From: Coniferiporia sulphurascens
Taxonomy: Eukaryota; Basidiomycota; Agaricomycetes; Hymenochaetales; Hymenochaetaceae
Assembly (NCBI GenBank): GCA_002794785.1
Contig: NBBA01000010.1
Span: forward strand, 124,001-188,000
Reading direction: 5' to 3'
Length of the DNA stretch: 64,000 nucleotides
Positions 34,542 to 44,795 of this stretch are shown here, in pieces. Each line of letters starts with the position of its first letter. Positions within the stretch are counted from its first letter, which is position 1. Under the pieces are notes generated by a model. That model worked only from the letters and a program-made list of their open reading frames with translations, made no database searches and was not told the origin of the DNA. Made by a program: the position numbers and the translations under genes.

Positions 34542-36292
34542 TTGTCTCTTTACAAGCTAGCGGCGCCGTTTTCGAACGTGGTGCCAGACGATTTTAGTCT
34601 ACAATACGTACCAGTGGCAATGTTAACGTCAGGTATTTCCTGGGGCTCCGAGGCTGCACTCAACAGAGTCCTTTCGAAACTTGGGCATTTGGACCTTACT
34701 GGAAAGGTGGCCTCCAAGTGTGCTGTCATGAAGGCGCACGGAGGGTACTGCGACATTTTTACTGGGAGCTTGAGGAGTCCTGTCTTATCTGGTCACTCCG
34801 GAAAAATCAAAGTTGCTATCAAGCGACTCCGGGTGTCTACACAGCGATCGAGCACTAGCGAAGGTAATCATTATCTTGCAAATCGATGATCATCTTGCTT
34901 ACTTGTTCCTAGCTCTTCGTCAAGGAAATTCGTATATGGTCGAAGCTAGATCACCAAAACGTTTTGTCGTTCAAAGGATATATGATAGAAAATGGCTATC
35001 CGTCACTGGTATCCGAATGGATCGAGAATGGGACCGTCATGGACTTTTTAAAGGTGAATCCGAGAGCTGATATCGAGGGTATAGTAAGATTTGTCTATAT
35101 ATTACGTGTTGAAGGGAACTAAAATACTTCCGAATTTTAGTTATTAGGCATTGCGAAGGGACTCGGTTATCTTCACAACAAGAATGTGGTACACTCAGAC
35201 CTAAAAGCTGTGAGATTTCCCGCAACCATTTATTGTATGTTCCTCGAGTAACCAGTACTTTCTCAAGGATAATGTGCTGATCAGTCAGCTCGGGCGTCCT
35301 TTAATCTGTGATTTCGGTATCTCAAGCATGATCATCTCTTCACAATCGTTTCTAGGCTTGTCCACTACACATGGCGGCTCTCTCAGAGGGACAACCCGAT
35401 ACATGTCTGTCGAGTTGTTCGGCATCGGCAGTGATATAGACCCTAAACACACCAAAGCATCGGATGTATGGGCGTATGGCATGACAATCTATGTACAGAA
35501 TTTTCATTTTAGTCACATTCGCCGAGTCGCGGAACTTATCTAGCTTTGTCTCATTTCCAGGAAATTTTTACAAGGCACCGCCCCTATGCACACCTTAAAG
35601 CGGATCAACGAGTGATACTTGCAATAATAAGCGGGGAGCTCCCTTCGCGGCCAGATGACAATGAGCAGCTGCCGGCCCTAGAAAATATTTGGGGAGTATG
35701 TGAAGCTTGTTGGAAAACTAATCCGGAGGATCGTATCACTATCAGCGAGATCATCTTGCGGATGGAGGAGTGTTATACATCTCCACTCAAGCCATTCTCC
35801 ACGATACTCAACGACGCGAGCCAGATACGCCTTGACCTTTCCTCGTCCACCTACGCACCACTCATGCCTAGCAGCAGCGAGGATCGGTACATTGAGAAGA
35901 AGCTGGTTCCTGTACAAAATGTTTACCTCTCACAGATCGCGTCGCACGTGGCGATGTCGAAGGTTGTGATCACTTGCAATGCGTTCGGCGGGTTCCAAGG
36001 CTCCTGGACTATCACCGTCGAACCGGGGCGCACCGTCAATGTCGGTGATGTACTCCGCGAAGTACACCGGACGATGCAGGAGCCCGTGACCCCCGCGGAG
36101 TGGGAGTGCCTGTCCGAGTACGAGCAGCACGAGGCGGTCAAGGCATACATGCGCAATCGCTTCAAGCCAAAGAAGCAGGGCATGCGTCGGGTAGACTTTC
36201 TGGGTAGCAGATCCTGGTTCGGCGGAATCTCAAGGATAGATAATGACCCGTGCCATTTCGAACCTTCCGTGCTACAAAAACCGTTAAGTTGA
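34542..36292 (+). pseudogene. Tyrosine-kinase-like kinase, array copy 2, fused to DUF6699, with a 2-nt frameshift in exon 1
   Basis: Five exons match copies 1 and 3 in place: about 34542-34863, 34913-35083, 35141-35209, 35268-35492, 35561-36292. Kinase motifs include AHGGYCDIFTG, VAIKRLR, HSDLKADNVLI and CDFGIS. Exon 1 is 322 nt long: compared with copy 3, two nucleotides are missing just after the codons for AIKRLRV (near 34832), so the phase-0 splice to exon 2 goes out of frame. Downstream exons stay fully open. The C-terminal tail of exon 5 carries a DUF6699 domain: SWTITVEPGRTVNVGDVLRE, VHRTMQEPVTPAEWECL and RRVDFLGSRSWFGG. The N-terminal start is uncertain. Either the gene is newly broken or transcript variants restore it. 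Confidence 0.75.
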
Positions 36293-36830
36293 AGTAACGC
36301 CTACTCCTATGCGCGGCGACTACTATGATGCACAAGTAAGGTACGAGCGGCGTACGGATTCTGGAAAGGGAAGGGTCTAAAGCTGGGAAGATACAATGGC
36401 GATCTATTCATCTCATAAGCCATTCATGTGCCTGTATAACCTCACCGCACGAGGCTGGCTTATTCTACGAACATATAGAGGACTTGCGTCGGCACTCGCC
36501 AATTCATTCGACTCCGAGTCCGTAACTGTTTCATAGCTTTTATTTACACGTCCCCTAACTAGACGGAGGCGTCGTCTCTGACAGTAACCATACCGTACTC
36601 ACGAGAATTGTGTGTGCTCCAGCTTTTGTGCGGGGTTTTACGCAGCGTCAGCATAGCTCTGAAGTATTCAGCATGCTTCTGTGATGCACCGCATTAACCG
36701 CGTGGTGTCCTCGTTTCTGTTGATCGCGACCACAACAACTTGAAAGTAGTTTCACACCTTTCCTCCAAGTTTGCTGCGCTGGTCTCTGAATCATCTCTTC
36801 ACAAACTAACTGGTTTTCACCAACTGACTG

Positions 36831-38825
36831 ATGGATGTACCGACCGAAAGCCCGTTACAGTGGATAATGGACCCAATGCTTCACCCCAGGAACTATGACC
36901 CTCCGGCAACAGACAATTCAATTCGACAAGACGTGCCAGTGGCGACATTAACATCAGCTGTTTCTCGGGACTCCGAAGACGCAACTGACAAAGTCCTTTT
37001 GAAACTCGGGCATTTGAACCTTACTGGACACGTGGTCTCCGATTGTCCTGTCATGAAGGCGCACGGGGGATACTGTGATATTTTTATTGGGAGTTTGAGT
37101 CCCAGTTTTTTATCTAGCTACTCTGGAAAAATCAAAGTTGCTATCAAGCGCCTCCGAGTGTGTCTACATAGTGATCGAGCCCTAGCGAAGGTAATCCATT
37201 ATCTCTTTGTGGCAGCGTAAGTCAATAATCATCTCGCTTACTTGTTCCCAGCTTTTTGTCAAGGAGATTTATATATGGTCAGGGCTAGATCACCCAAACG
37301 TCTTGCCGTTCAAAGGATATATGATGGAAAATGGCTATCCGTCATTAATATCCGAATGGGTTGAAAATGGAACTGTCATGGGATTTCTAAAAGTGAATCC
37401 TAGGGCTGATATCGAGGCAATGGTGAGATTTGTCTATATATTATGACTTGAAGGGAACTAAGGTGCGTTCGAATTTTAGTTATTAGGCATTGCGAAAGGG
37501 TTCGGCTATCTTCACAACAAGAATATAGTACACTCCGATCTAAAAGCTGTAAGACTCCCCGCAGCCGGTGATATGTTACTCGAGCAACTCATACTCTCTC
37601 AAGGATAATGTGCTGATCAGTCAGCTCGGTTTCCCTTTAATCTGTGATTTCGGTATCTCAAGTATGATTATCTCTTCACATTCGTTTCCCTTGTCCACTA
37701 CACACAGTGGCTCTCTCAGAGGGTCAACTCGATGGATGTCTATTGAGTTGTTTGGCATCGACAGTGATATAGACCCCAAACACACCAAAGCATCAGATAT
37801 ATGGGCATATGGAATGACTATTTATGTACATCATTTTCATTTTCGATACATTCTTTGAGTCGCGGAACTTATCTAGCTTGTCTCGTTTTCAGGAGATACT
37901 TACGAAGCAGCGCCCCTATGCACACCTCAAAGCAGACCAACGAGTGATACTTGCAATAATACGCGGCGAGCTCCCTTCGCGGCCAGATTACAATGAGCAG
38001 TTGCCAGCCATAGGAGATATTTGGGGAATATGCGAGGATTGTTGGAAAACTGATCCGGGGGACCGCATCACTATCAGCGAGATCATTTTACGGATGGAGC
38101 AATGTTCTAGCCCAATTCATAGCGAAGAGGGCTATTCCAATTACTCAAGCGCATTCTCTGGTACTATTGCAAGCAGTAGCAACATGCACCGTGACCTTAG
38201 CATAGGTGCCGGCGACGCTGGAACTTCTATCGAGAGTGCGATCCGTCCAGGTCCGCTTTTCGGTGGCGTGTCAAACGCCGGTGCCTCGAACGGGATGAAA
38301 ATTGCGGCGTCCCCAGCGGCGTTGGAATTGCGCATGGCGATAACTTCTCCAAGGGCTACGCCTTCGCAATCGCGCGATCTGCTTCCTTCGTCGTCGAATA
38401 CGGTTGCCCCCGGTTCCGCGACTGTTTCGAGGGCTAACTTTAAGGACCCGGCCGCCCTAGCTGAGGCGTCGACGACGCTCTCACGGCCGCTTGTATTTCT
38501 GCCGCTCTCGAAGCCATTCAAGTGCCCGAAGCCAGGCTGCGTGAAGTCGTACACGCGGGTGAACGGGCTCAAGTACCACGTCGGTTATGGGCAGTGCTAC
38601 TCCATCCCACCGTCGGAATTGTCGTCTGTCGAGCGTCTGTCGAAACGCGAGGCAGAAAGACGTCTACGGTATCCATTCTTCTGCCAAGTGCCGTTATGCC
38701 GACGCCGGTACAGAACTATAAACGGTTTACAATGCCACTACCAGTTCCGTCAATCGAGCGATCACGACGCGCGCGGTCTTTCACTGCTAGCGCATGAGCA
38801 AAGTCAAAGTGCACAAACATTATAA
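36831..38825 (+). CDS. Tyrosine-kinase-like kinase, array copy 3, fused to a C-terminal zinc-finger pair
   Basis: Exons 36831-37190, 37252-37422, 37480-37548, 37604-37825, 37893-38825; the introns are 61, 57, 55 and 67 nt, all phase 0; 584 residues. The kinase domain (residues about 75-300) has AHGGYCDIFIG, VAIKRLRV, LISEWVENGTVMGFL, HSDLKADNVLI, CDFGIS, RGSTRWMSIELFG and SDIWAYGMTIY. A Ser-rich linker follows, then two fingers: CPKPGCVKSYTRVNGLKYH with a later Cys, and CQVPLCRRRYRTINGLQCH with a later His. KPxKCPxxGCxKxYxxxNGLKYH is the signature of Sfp1-type C-terminal fingers of fungal regulators of ribosome biogenesis and growth. All key kinase residues except HRD-Arg are present. This is the only copy with both an intact frame and a recognised extra domain. 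Confidence 0.82.
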
Positions 38826-39127
38826 AAGCCCACTGTAACACACAAAAGTATACCCCCGAAAAATTCCCACAATTTACGTTAATATCCACGATTGGTTATA
38901 CAACAGTAACATAGGTAAATGTAATCACATGAGATCCACTATATCGACCACATTCATGGTGAAGAGGTGAAGCTTCCAAAATAAAGCAGACAACTTCACT
39001 GAATTGTGTATATCGTGTACTATTAGTATGTACTATTTTCCTGTGCTTGTAGTTGGCTCTGACCCTCCACTTTTCCCTCAACTGTTTCTCCGTTGTTTCA
39101 AACTTCTAATAAGATATAGCTGCACCA

Positions 39128-39395
39128 GTAGCTTGCGCATGTGACCCCTGTTTTCTGATACTTGGATGATTCCCTCGTTGCATGCTTCTCTCACACAGAC
39201 GTTATATGCTTTTTTAACATCACAGACCCTGCTTAAGCTATTCATGCAATGTATCCTCCAAGTACTCAGTCAAAAGCTTAATACAGACCCTTGAATACCA
39301 ATACCGTTACACATACTGTTCCTCCGGAGCCCCCGTGGTAAGTGGTTTCATCTTTCAAGTGTGTTCGCAACTTCGCATCATGATGTGCGTATATA
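39128..39395. repeat. Dispersed repeat, copy A
   Basis: About 270 bp here match 49684-49973 in the same orientation: both have GCGCATGYGACCCC, TTCCCTCGTTGCAT, GCTATTCATGCAATG, and the near-identical run around AATACAGACCCTTGAATACC. Scattered substitutions separate them. No inverted ends or coding capacity are seen. Confidence 0.75.
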
Positions 39396-39602
39396 AGACA
39401 GTTTCGTGCATGTGCGGCTGTGCCATTACTGCCGGTGGTGCCTGCGGAAAGCACTATTAACCATTAGTTTAAATTTACAATAAACATTTACTAATGTATC
39501 GACGGGAATACGGATCTGGCACGTTGAGGATTTATACACTAACGCGAGTCGAAGAGACGACTCCAATAGCGTTGTGATCGTGTCTCGCGAATATGGTGGC
39601 AA

Positions 39603-40223
39603 TATTAATATGCTGATCGGCTGGCTCAGGTGTCCTTTAGTCTGTGATTTCAGTATCTCATGATCACCTCTTCATGTTCGTTTCCCTTGTCCATTACACA
39701 CAGTGGCTCTTTCAGAGGCTCAAAGCGATGGATGTCTATCAGTGTTGGGTCATCCCTGTGGGATTGTGGCGATTGTCTAGCCGGCAGGGAAAAGGATGTA
39801 GGGAACCCTGCGCTGTTGGAATTATGATTTGGTAATCTCGACTATGCGACTACATTTGGTATTTACGTCTCACGCTCTGTGAAGTTTTACTTGTAGTTAG
39901 TGGCCTCCATGTATACTCTTGGTCAGAAACGGCCACAAAGAAATCATTTATTGATGAGGACCGACCCGTGCTGCGACAGCATGCCCCAAGATTTCTAACA
40001 CGCACAGGGATGGGATGTGGCAACCCACAAGAGAGGCTCCCATTCCAGACATTAACATTAACATGTAAGCTGTGTGCAAAGGTGACTGTCCATCCTGCAG
40101 GATCCCTGCATCCCGCGGACGCACAACACTGATGTCTATCGAGTTGTTCGGCATCGACAGCGATATAGATATCAAACACACTAAATCATCAGATATATAG
40201 GTATATGGCATGACTATCTATGT
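39603..40223 (+). pseudogene. Kinase array copy 4, remnant of exon 4, split by a hAT MITE
   Basis: 39603-39739 and 40132-40223 match exon 4 of copy 3 (around CDFGIS, then the activation segment, then the ELFG to MTIY region), with stops and changes such as CDFSIS. The two halves are separated by the 392-bp MITE at 39740-40131. Exons 1-3 are absent. The match ends at the exon 4 splice donor, where the 4.5-kb TIR element begins. Confidence 0.85.
39740..40131. mobile_element. hAT-type MITE, 392 bp
   Basis: It begins CAGTGTTG and ends CAACACTG, flanked by the perfect 8-bp direct repeat ATGTCTAT (39732-39739 and 40132-40139). An 8-bp duplication with CAGTG...CACTG ends is diagnostic for hAT elements. 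Kinase copy 3 provides the empty site with one ATGTCTAT. CATCC/GGATG motifs are repeated near both ends. No transposase is encoded. Confidence 0.92.
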
Positions 40224-40332
40224 ACAGATGGATATAATTAGTTACACCGCACCTGTAAATGAAATGTGTTTCCCATTGTTAGTAAATTGATGAAAATTGT
40301 GATCGCTGGATCAATGGATTAGCAAGATCAAC

Positions 40333-40707
40333 ATGGCAAGACCCATAACTCTAATTGATACCAGGAACCTATGCCAATGCTGTAAAGATGCAGATCAAGT
40401 AGCATGGAAAGCATTTAATATTGCATGTGCAACAGTAGGACAGAATGCAGGATATGACAACTGTCAAATTACATTTGATCATACTACAAGAGAACAACAA
40501 GTGGTGGAAAGGCTAGAAGTAATAATCAAACATAGAGCGACTATGTTCTCATACCAATTGAATAGATATGTAATCAGCACTTACACAAGAACCAAGATTT
40601 ATAATCAACCACATAATGAATTATGTTATCAAAGGGCAGTTATTACATCAACTGATTATGCAGAAGCAGCACACCAAATAGTTCATACTATCAATAAACA
40701 ATTATGA
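40333..40707 (+). CDS. Unknown element-borne ORF, left arm
   Basis: A 124-codon frame with AT-rich codon use, starting MARPITLIDTRNLCQCCKDA. It contains WKAFNIACATVGQNAGYDNC and NELCYQRAVIT. The pattern LCxxC...W.AFN...AGY.NC recurs on the opposite strand near 43.2 kb. After the stop a shifted frame continues the homology (around FIAKGHTTVD), so this is a decayed fragment of a longer protein. I do not recognise the family. Confidence 0.5.
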   Translation: MARPITLIDTRNLCQCCKDADQVAWKAFNIACATVGQNAGYDNCQITFDHTTREQQVVERLEVIIKHRATMFSYQLNRYVISTYTRTKIYNQPHNELCYQRAVITSTDYAEAAHQIVHTINKQL

Positions 40708-41387
40708 GAACAACTATTCACATACAAAGCCAACTTCATAGCCAAAGGACACACAACAGTAGATTGAAAGGAACCAAACCAAAGACAGGAGTTTGTAAGC
40801 CCAGGGCTTACTACTCCAATGCCTACACGTTGGAGACCACCAGGTCCGGACATCACCTGACACGCCGGGTTGTCAGTCACATGATGCGCTGGGCTGTCAC
40901 CTGACGCGCCGGACTGATGGTCACATGATTGTATTTCCTCTGGACTATACAGATCTATGATTACATAATTCCCTCACTATTCCTGTTCACTTTCCGTGCC
41001 TTTGTTGCCTCAGTCTATCTGACAGCAACAAAGGTGAGTAGTTATAGCATGGAATGTATGTAGTCTATCTGACAGCAACAAAGACACCTTTGTCCTTTCT
41101 GTCCTAGGCTGAACTTTAGTGTTGCCAACTCCTGGTTGGCTTCCAGAGTTAGTACCAATAGATAAAGAGATTATAATACGATGGTTCAATGATGAACCTT
41201 CATATAGAGTCACACCAGGGTATAGCAGGATAACAAATATAAATGCTATAGGGCCAGAGGAGCTCTTTATGCCAGTAGACAATAGGACACCAGAATGAAC
41301 CCCTTTCAATGCAGTTATGGAAATAACTCAATATTAGTCTACGGTAATAAGTAACAAGCCACAACAAGATAAGATTAAGAAGGCTAG

Positions 41388-41939
41388 TGTTAGGACCAAG
41401 GGTAACCATGGTTAGCCGATGGAACAAGTAGTCGAGATAGAGATGAGGCATGTGATTGAGTCAAGAATAAGTTGGTAGATGTTGGTACTTCACTCAGGAG
41501 AAGTCTGAGAGAATTGAGAAGGTGAATTAAACTGGGGCTCTAGGCTGGCCTAGGCCTGTCTTAAATACATGTAGAAGAAGCTCTGCTTGAATGTACTCCA
41601 CAGCAGATGCTCCACAAGGCTCTGCAGTTGGAGCTATGACGCCTCACAGCATCGTCATAGGCCCCACTGACTTGGAGCTGCGTACCAGTGCAAATGACAC
41701 CATAAGGTGATCATATGAGAAATAACTATCTATGATTGGCCATTGGTGCTCCACTGAGCTCCACTGCGCTCCATGCACTCCACTATGCTCCACTAGGCTC
41801 CACTGAGCTCATAGTGAAGTCATATGCTGTCATAATGACTCTACCATGATGCTTAGGCTGTGTGTGCCACCCCACCATTACAGCATGCTACCCTGTAGAC
41901 TTATGTGCCAGTGGCTTGATGTTGATATGCTGCCTAACA
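41388..41939. repeat. Probable solo LTR, type B, 552 bp
   Basis: It begins TGTTAGG and ends CCTAACA. The flanks are GCTAG and GCTTG, a 5-bp duplication with one change. Near 41750-41815 it contains an imperfect array of a 10-12-bp unit based on GCTCCACT. No coding capacity. TG...CA ends and near-identical 5-bp flanks support an LTR left by recombination. Confidence 0.6.
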
Positions 41940-42059
41940 GCTTGGATGAGGTAAGTCATTAACTTGTCTTGTTGGCCTCCTGTACTGGTTCCTGCATGTT
42001 GTCTTGTCATCTTGGACACTTGTCCATTTAGGGTTTGTGGCTGGCTCCGGTAAGTGCTT

Positions 42060-43311
42060 CGGTTCCTGCCGAGTGTGGCTTAATTGCATAATGCGATATT
42101 GGCTAAAGGTCCATAGGCAGGTACCTTTCAGTTGGTGTCCTGTCGTCGATCACATTATCCGGCGGTTCATTAATGTGGTTTATCCTAGTGATATGTCTCG
42201 TGTATCCTGGAGGTGGCGCCGGGGGTGATCCATTTGATAACCATAGTGTTATCACGTAAAGATTAACATTGCCGATCTATTGATCGGTGGTCGTCGATCC
42301 CTTTGCTGATAGATTCTCAAAGAGGGTGATTACCTTTGTGTGTAATCTGTGAGCATTAGCTAGGAATGTGTTATCCTGCAACGTCCTGTATGGGAAGAAT
42401 CCTGAGACCACTTGTAGGTCACATTCCTTGTCATGTATGTGCAGGTTCACTATCATCTGGACATGGACGTTGTGCAAAAACTCCTGTACTGTGTGCATTA
42501 CCCTGACCCCCATGCCATCGCCTATAGGGTGTTACAATTTTCCTTTACTTTCCACTATTGCGCTGACTCACTTCCTCTTTGTCATCATCAGTCAGCGCAA
42601 CTCCCCCATTTCTCCGCCTTACTCATCCCTATTTTACCTTGCGCCATAAGACACCATGATGATGCCTTATTGCACCATCATGACGTGCTTTGCTTACTGA
42701 TCACTGAACTTGTATTACCAAGGCCTTCCTTGCGTTTCCATGACCTTCCATAGTCAGGCAAATATACCTAACCAAGTCGCTACAGTAGCAAACACATAGA
42801 GTAGCATATAAGCATGTAACTTCAGTAGCACAAGCCCTAAGCTTGTGCTCTTTGTTCATACAAGCCCATTATCTGCTACCACCAGTCTACTGTGTGCCAC
42901 TTGGCCATTAGTCGCTTTGTCGTAACCCGACTCCGCTAAGAAGCACCTCGTGTCCACATCGACAGTCAGGAAGCCCCGCCGCCGATCACCTTCGACTTAT
43001 GACATCTAGGAAGCCCCGTTGCCATATCATCAGTTCCGACGATCAGGAAGCCCCGACGTCGATCACCGTGTAACCATTGAGCTTAACATAGGGTCTACAG
43101 TGTGATCTGTAGTTACCTAGCAGTTTGTGTACCCTGCCATGTAAAAGCATTTGGTTATTACCATGTTAAATGCTTCCCATGATTGATTGTATGCGGTCTG
43201 GCATCGGTGGCAGAGTCTTGATGTGTCAAGAGTCTTTAGCAGTCGCTTGAGCATCATGATTGGCCTGATGTTCCCAAGAAGTCCTGGTTTTCTAGTTAGT
43301 TCCATCCCCAT
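42060..43311 (-). pseudogene. Unknown element-borne coding relic, right arm, split by a solo LTR
   Basis: The minus strand from 43311 reads SRLCHRCQTAYNQSWEAFNM and FYMAGYTNC, then is broken by the LTR at 42530-43088, and resumes with HVQMIVNLHIHDKECDLQV, TLFENLSAKGSTTTDQ and PGYTRHITRINHIN. The first and last parts match the left-arm plus-strand sequence (LCQCC..., FIAKGHTTVD, PGYSRITNINAI). The two arms are therefore inverted, diverged copies of one gene-like sequence. The family is unknown. Confidence 0.55.
42530..43088. repeat. Solo LTR, type A, copy 1 (559 bp)
   Basis: Begins TGTTACAATTTTCC, ends TTGAGCTTAACA, flanked by a perfect 5-bp duplication TAGGG (42525-42529 and 43089-43093). 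It is very similar along its length to 43478-44016. It carries its own duplication and so is a separate insertion, not one end of a full element. Confidence 0.9.
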
Positions 43312-43477
43312 GTTGAATGATCACTGGATAGTCTCCGTGGGAGTCCCTTCCTGTATTGGTAGTCGCTGGTGTCATTGTCTAAGCTTGTAAGCAAGCTTAT
43401 TCATCAATTCCTAACAGCTAGCATAATCGCTGAGCCACACAAGTATATCTAAGCATTCGGCTAAGAATAGCTGATAG

Positions 43478-44016
43478 TGTTACAATTTTCCTTTACTTTC
43501 CCTTATGTGCTGACTCACTTCCTCTTCATCATCATCAGTCAGTGCAACTCCCCCATTTCTCCGCCTTACTCATCCCTATTTTACCTTGTGCCATAAGACG
43601 CCATGATGACGCCATATCGCATCACCATGACGTGCTTTGCTTACTGATAGCCCTACTTGTATTACCAAGGCATTCCTTGGGTTTCCATGACCTTCCATAG
43701 TCTGGTAAACTACCCTACACAGGCCACTACAGTAGTAAACACATAGAGTAGCATATAAGCATGTAACTTCAGTAGCACAAGTCCTAAGCTTGTGCTCTTT
43801 GTTCATACAAGCCCATTATCTGCTACCACCAGTCTATGGCATGCCATTGAGCCACCAGTCACTTCGTCGTAACCCGACTCGCTCTAAGAAGCCTACTGCG
43901 TCCACATCACCGATCACCTTTGACTTACAACATCTAGGAAGCCCCATTGCCATACCATCCGTACCATCGATCAAGAAGACACGATGTCGATCATCGCGTA
44001 ACTGTTGAGCTTAACA
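43478..44016. repeat. Solo LTR, type A, copy 2 (539 bp)
   Basis: Begins TGTTACAATTTTCC, ends TTGAGCTTAACA, flanked by a perfect 5-bp duplication GATAG (43473-43477 and 44017-44021). It is about 20 bp shorter than copy 1 through small deletions near its right end. Confidence 0.9.
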
Positions 44017-44700
44017 GATAGAAGTATGGCGATCAATTGAAGATGCAATTGATGGGAGCTAAGTATAGCGCATCACACAGCAGAACCAATTAGGAAATAA
44101 GGAGAAGCATCATAGGTATAGTAGTATCCAAGAATGGTTAACTTAGGTATTGTACTATATGACTCAATGGAAACTCAGGGAAGGTTCTGGCATAAGATAA
44201 AGATAGCACAGTAGGCTGTAGAATGTACCGGAATATGTAACTGACTCATAGGAAGCTAAGAATAGTAAATAGCATGTACAGGATTGTACTGGAACATTCC
44301 TATGACTGATAAATCAAGAGTAGTATGTTGTAGTATCTACCAGAACATAGTAAATAGACTACAACATGTAGGGTATAAAAGCCCAACATAAAATTGTGGT
44401 AAAAAGCAGTTTAATTCATCTCTTGTCTCTTACCACCATCATCAGCTCTAACACTCTAGTGAGTGAAGGGTATTAAGCCTACCCTAAACTAACTAGTATT
44501 ATTGTGTGAATCTGTTATCACTTGTTTCAATCCCTTATTCAGGGAGCAAATCTAACACCCATCACCCAAAGCATGACCATGAATTTACTTGACAAGCCTA
44601 TATGCTACAAAATTGAACCCTCACAGTGTTGCAAGTACACATAGACTATGTAGATACAGTATAATAGAGATTGGCACTAATAGCAAGCAATTTCATTTTT
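44017..44700. other. AT-rich right arm of the TIR element with an LTR-like TATA box
   Basis: Near 44383 a GGGTATAAAAG box is followed by CT-rich leader-like sequence, and the stretch near 44544-44560 ends CAAATCTAACA. This looks like the 3' part of another LTR, but no matching TG start or duplication could be found. Confidence 0.3.
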
Positions 44701-44795
44701 TTTCAATGGTGGAATGGCGTTGGGAAACGCCTTCCATATTGGGGTGCGGCGTAACTAATTATATCCACCTGTGTACATCAAGGTTATTTTCGGTA

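Larger units (their letters stand above)
40224..44772. mobile_element. 4.55-kb terminal-inverted-repeat element of unassigned family, with nested solo LTRs
   Basis: The left end is ACAGATGGATATAATTAG and the right end, read on the minus strand, is ACAGGTGGATATAATTAG; similarity runs about 47 bp inward with few differences. The element interrupts kinase copy 4 exactly after its exon 4 donor: left flank ...TATGT, right flank GTACATC..., against TATGTACATC in copy 3, so the duplication is the 2 bp GT. Inside are two diverged, oppositely oriented copies of an unknown coding sequence and three insertions with LTR-like ends. Base composition is AT-rich and unlike host genes. No transposase motif was recognised. 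Confidence 0.75.

Noticed and set aside
41012..41086. Short direct repeat (TCTATCTGACAGCAACAAAG) as a target duplication
   Set aside because: The two copies are only 50 bp apart with no element ends between them; more likely a local duplication.
42530..44016. A single short retrotransposon bounded by two LTRs
   Set aside because: The two LTRs have different 5-bp duplications (TAGGG and GATAG) on both of their own sides, and the 390 bp between them belongs to the host element. They are two solo LTRs.
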